From contig DATCLN010000190.1 of assembly GCA_036563895.1 (NCBI GenBank), forward strand, positions 1 through 16,663: a DNA stretch of 16,663 nucleotides. The letters are read 5' to 3'. Position numbers and translations under genes: made by a program. The stretch is from ZCTH02-B3 sp036563895. Its GTDB lineage: Bacteria; Bacillota; Bacilli; Paenibacillales; Paenibacillaceae. Below, in pieces: positions 16,551 through 16,663 of this stretch; within the stretch, counting starts at the first letter, position 1; each line of letters starts with the position of its first letter. The notes below the pieces were generated by a model, which searched no databases, was not told the origin of the DNA, and saw only the letters and a program-made list of their open reading frames with translations.

Positions 16551-16663
16551 ATCGAGTAGAAGGGGGCGGCTAGCCCCCGTCCTCTCACACCACCTGGCAT
16601 GCGGGTCCGCACCAGGCGGTTCCGAAGAGTTAACGAAATGCCAAGTAACATTCAAGCATGCTG
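16551..16663 (-). mobile_element. 3' end of a group II intron (domains V and VI); truncated by the window edge
   Basis: Reading the minus strand, domain V is a 32-nt hairpin. It has a 9-bp lower helix (16620-16612 with 16597-16589), a 2-nt bulge (16599-16598), a 4-bp upper helix and a 4-nt loop (16607-16604). Domain VI follows: GGGGGC/GCCCCC (16578-16562), then AGGA/TTCT, then GAG/CTC with one unpaired A at 16557. That A is the seventh base from a 3' end reading CGAT (16551), matching the branch-point position and the AY end of group II introns. The stretch upstream of domain V would be the end of domain IV. A reverse transcriptase/maturase gene would lie beyond the window and is not visible. 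Whether the intron is intact is unknown. Confidence 0.78.

Overview
The window is ordinary chromosome from a high-GC Firmicute, most likely Paenibacillaceae or a close relative. The protein families are Bacillus/Paenibacillus types (CshA-like helicase, YtpB, YesL, DUF4015 protein, RarA). The Shine-Dalgarno sites are strong (GGAGG), several starts are TTG or GTG, promoters are sigma-A type and often extended -10 (TGn-TATAAT), and a T-box leader precedes the tRNA synthetase genes. The genus call is inference.

Layout. Bases 1-2118 (minus): a partial YesL/DUF624 membrane protein lies downstream of a DEAD-box RNA helicase. Bases 2343-3710 (plus): a divergent DUF4015 putative glycoside hydrolase ends in a strong terminator. 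Bases 3716-5790 (minus): ytpB (tetraprenyl-beta-curcumene synthase) and pfkA overlap by one base. Bases 5911-7917 (plus): an MFS transporter and a nitroreductase form a two-gene operon with its own promoter and terminator. Bases 7949-9455 (minus): a HlyC/CorC-type DUF21-CBS membrane protein has its own promoter and an unusual leader. Bases 9579-12167 (minus): a secreted glycerophosphodiester phosphodiesterase overlaps rarA by 4 nt. Bases 12221-16500 (minus): promoters, T-box leader, hisS, aspS, terminator, then a small orphan gene and its terminator. Bases 16551-16663 (minus): the 3' end of a group II intron runs off the window.

How the genes work together. hisS and aspS overlap and share one T-box leader. 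Both readable specificity elements of that leader, the probable specifier GAC and the UGGC bulge, fit tRNA-Asp rather than tRNA-His. pfkA is translationally tied to a terpene synthase gene, and glpQ to the replication-repair ATPase gene rarA. These pairings look like shared expression rather than shared pathway.

I see no defence island, CRISPR array, toxin-antitoxin pair, phage gene or biosynthetic cluster. The points most worth following are the Asp-type T-box, the intron end abutting the hisS promoters, the Shine-Dalgarno/hairpin/TTG arrangement before the HlyC/CorC gene, the small low-complexity protein after aspS, and two structured non-coding stretches (9456-9578 and 12774-12914).
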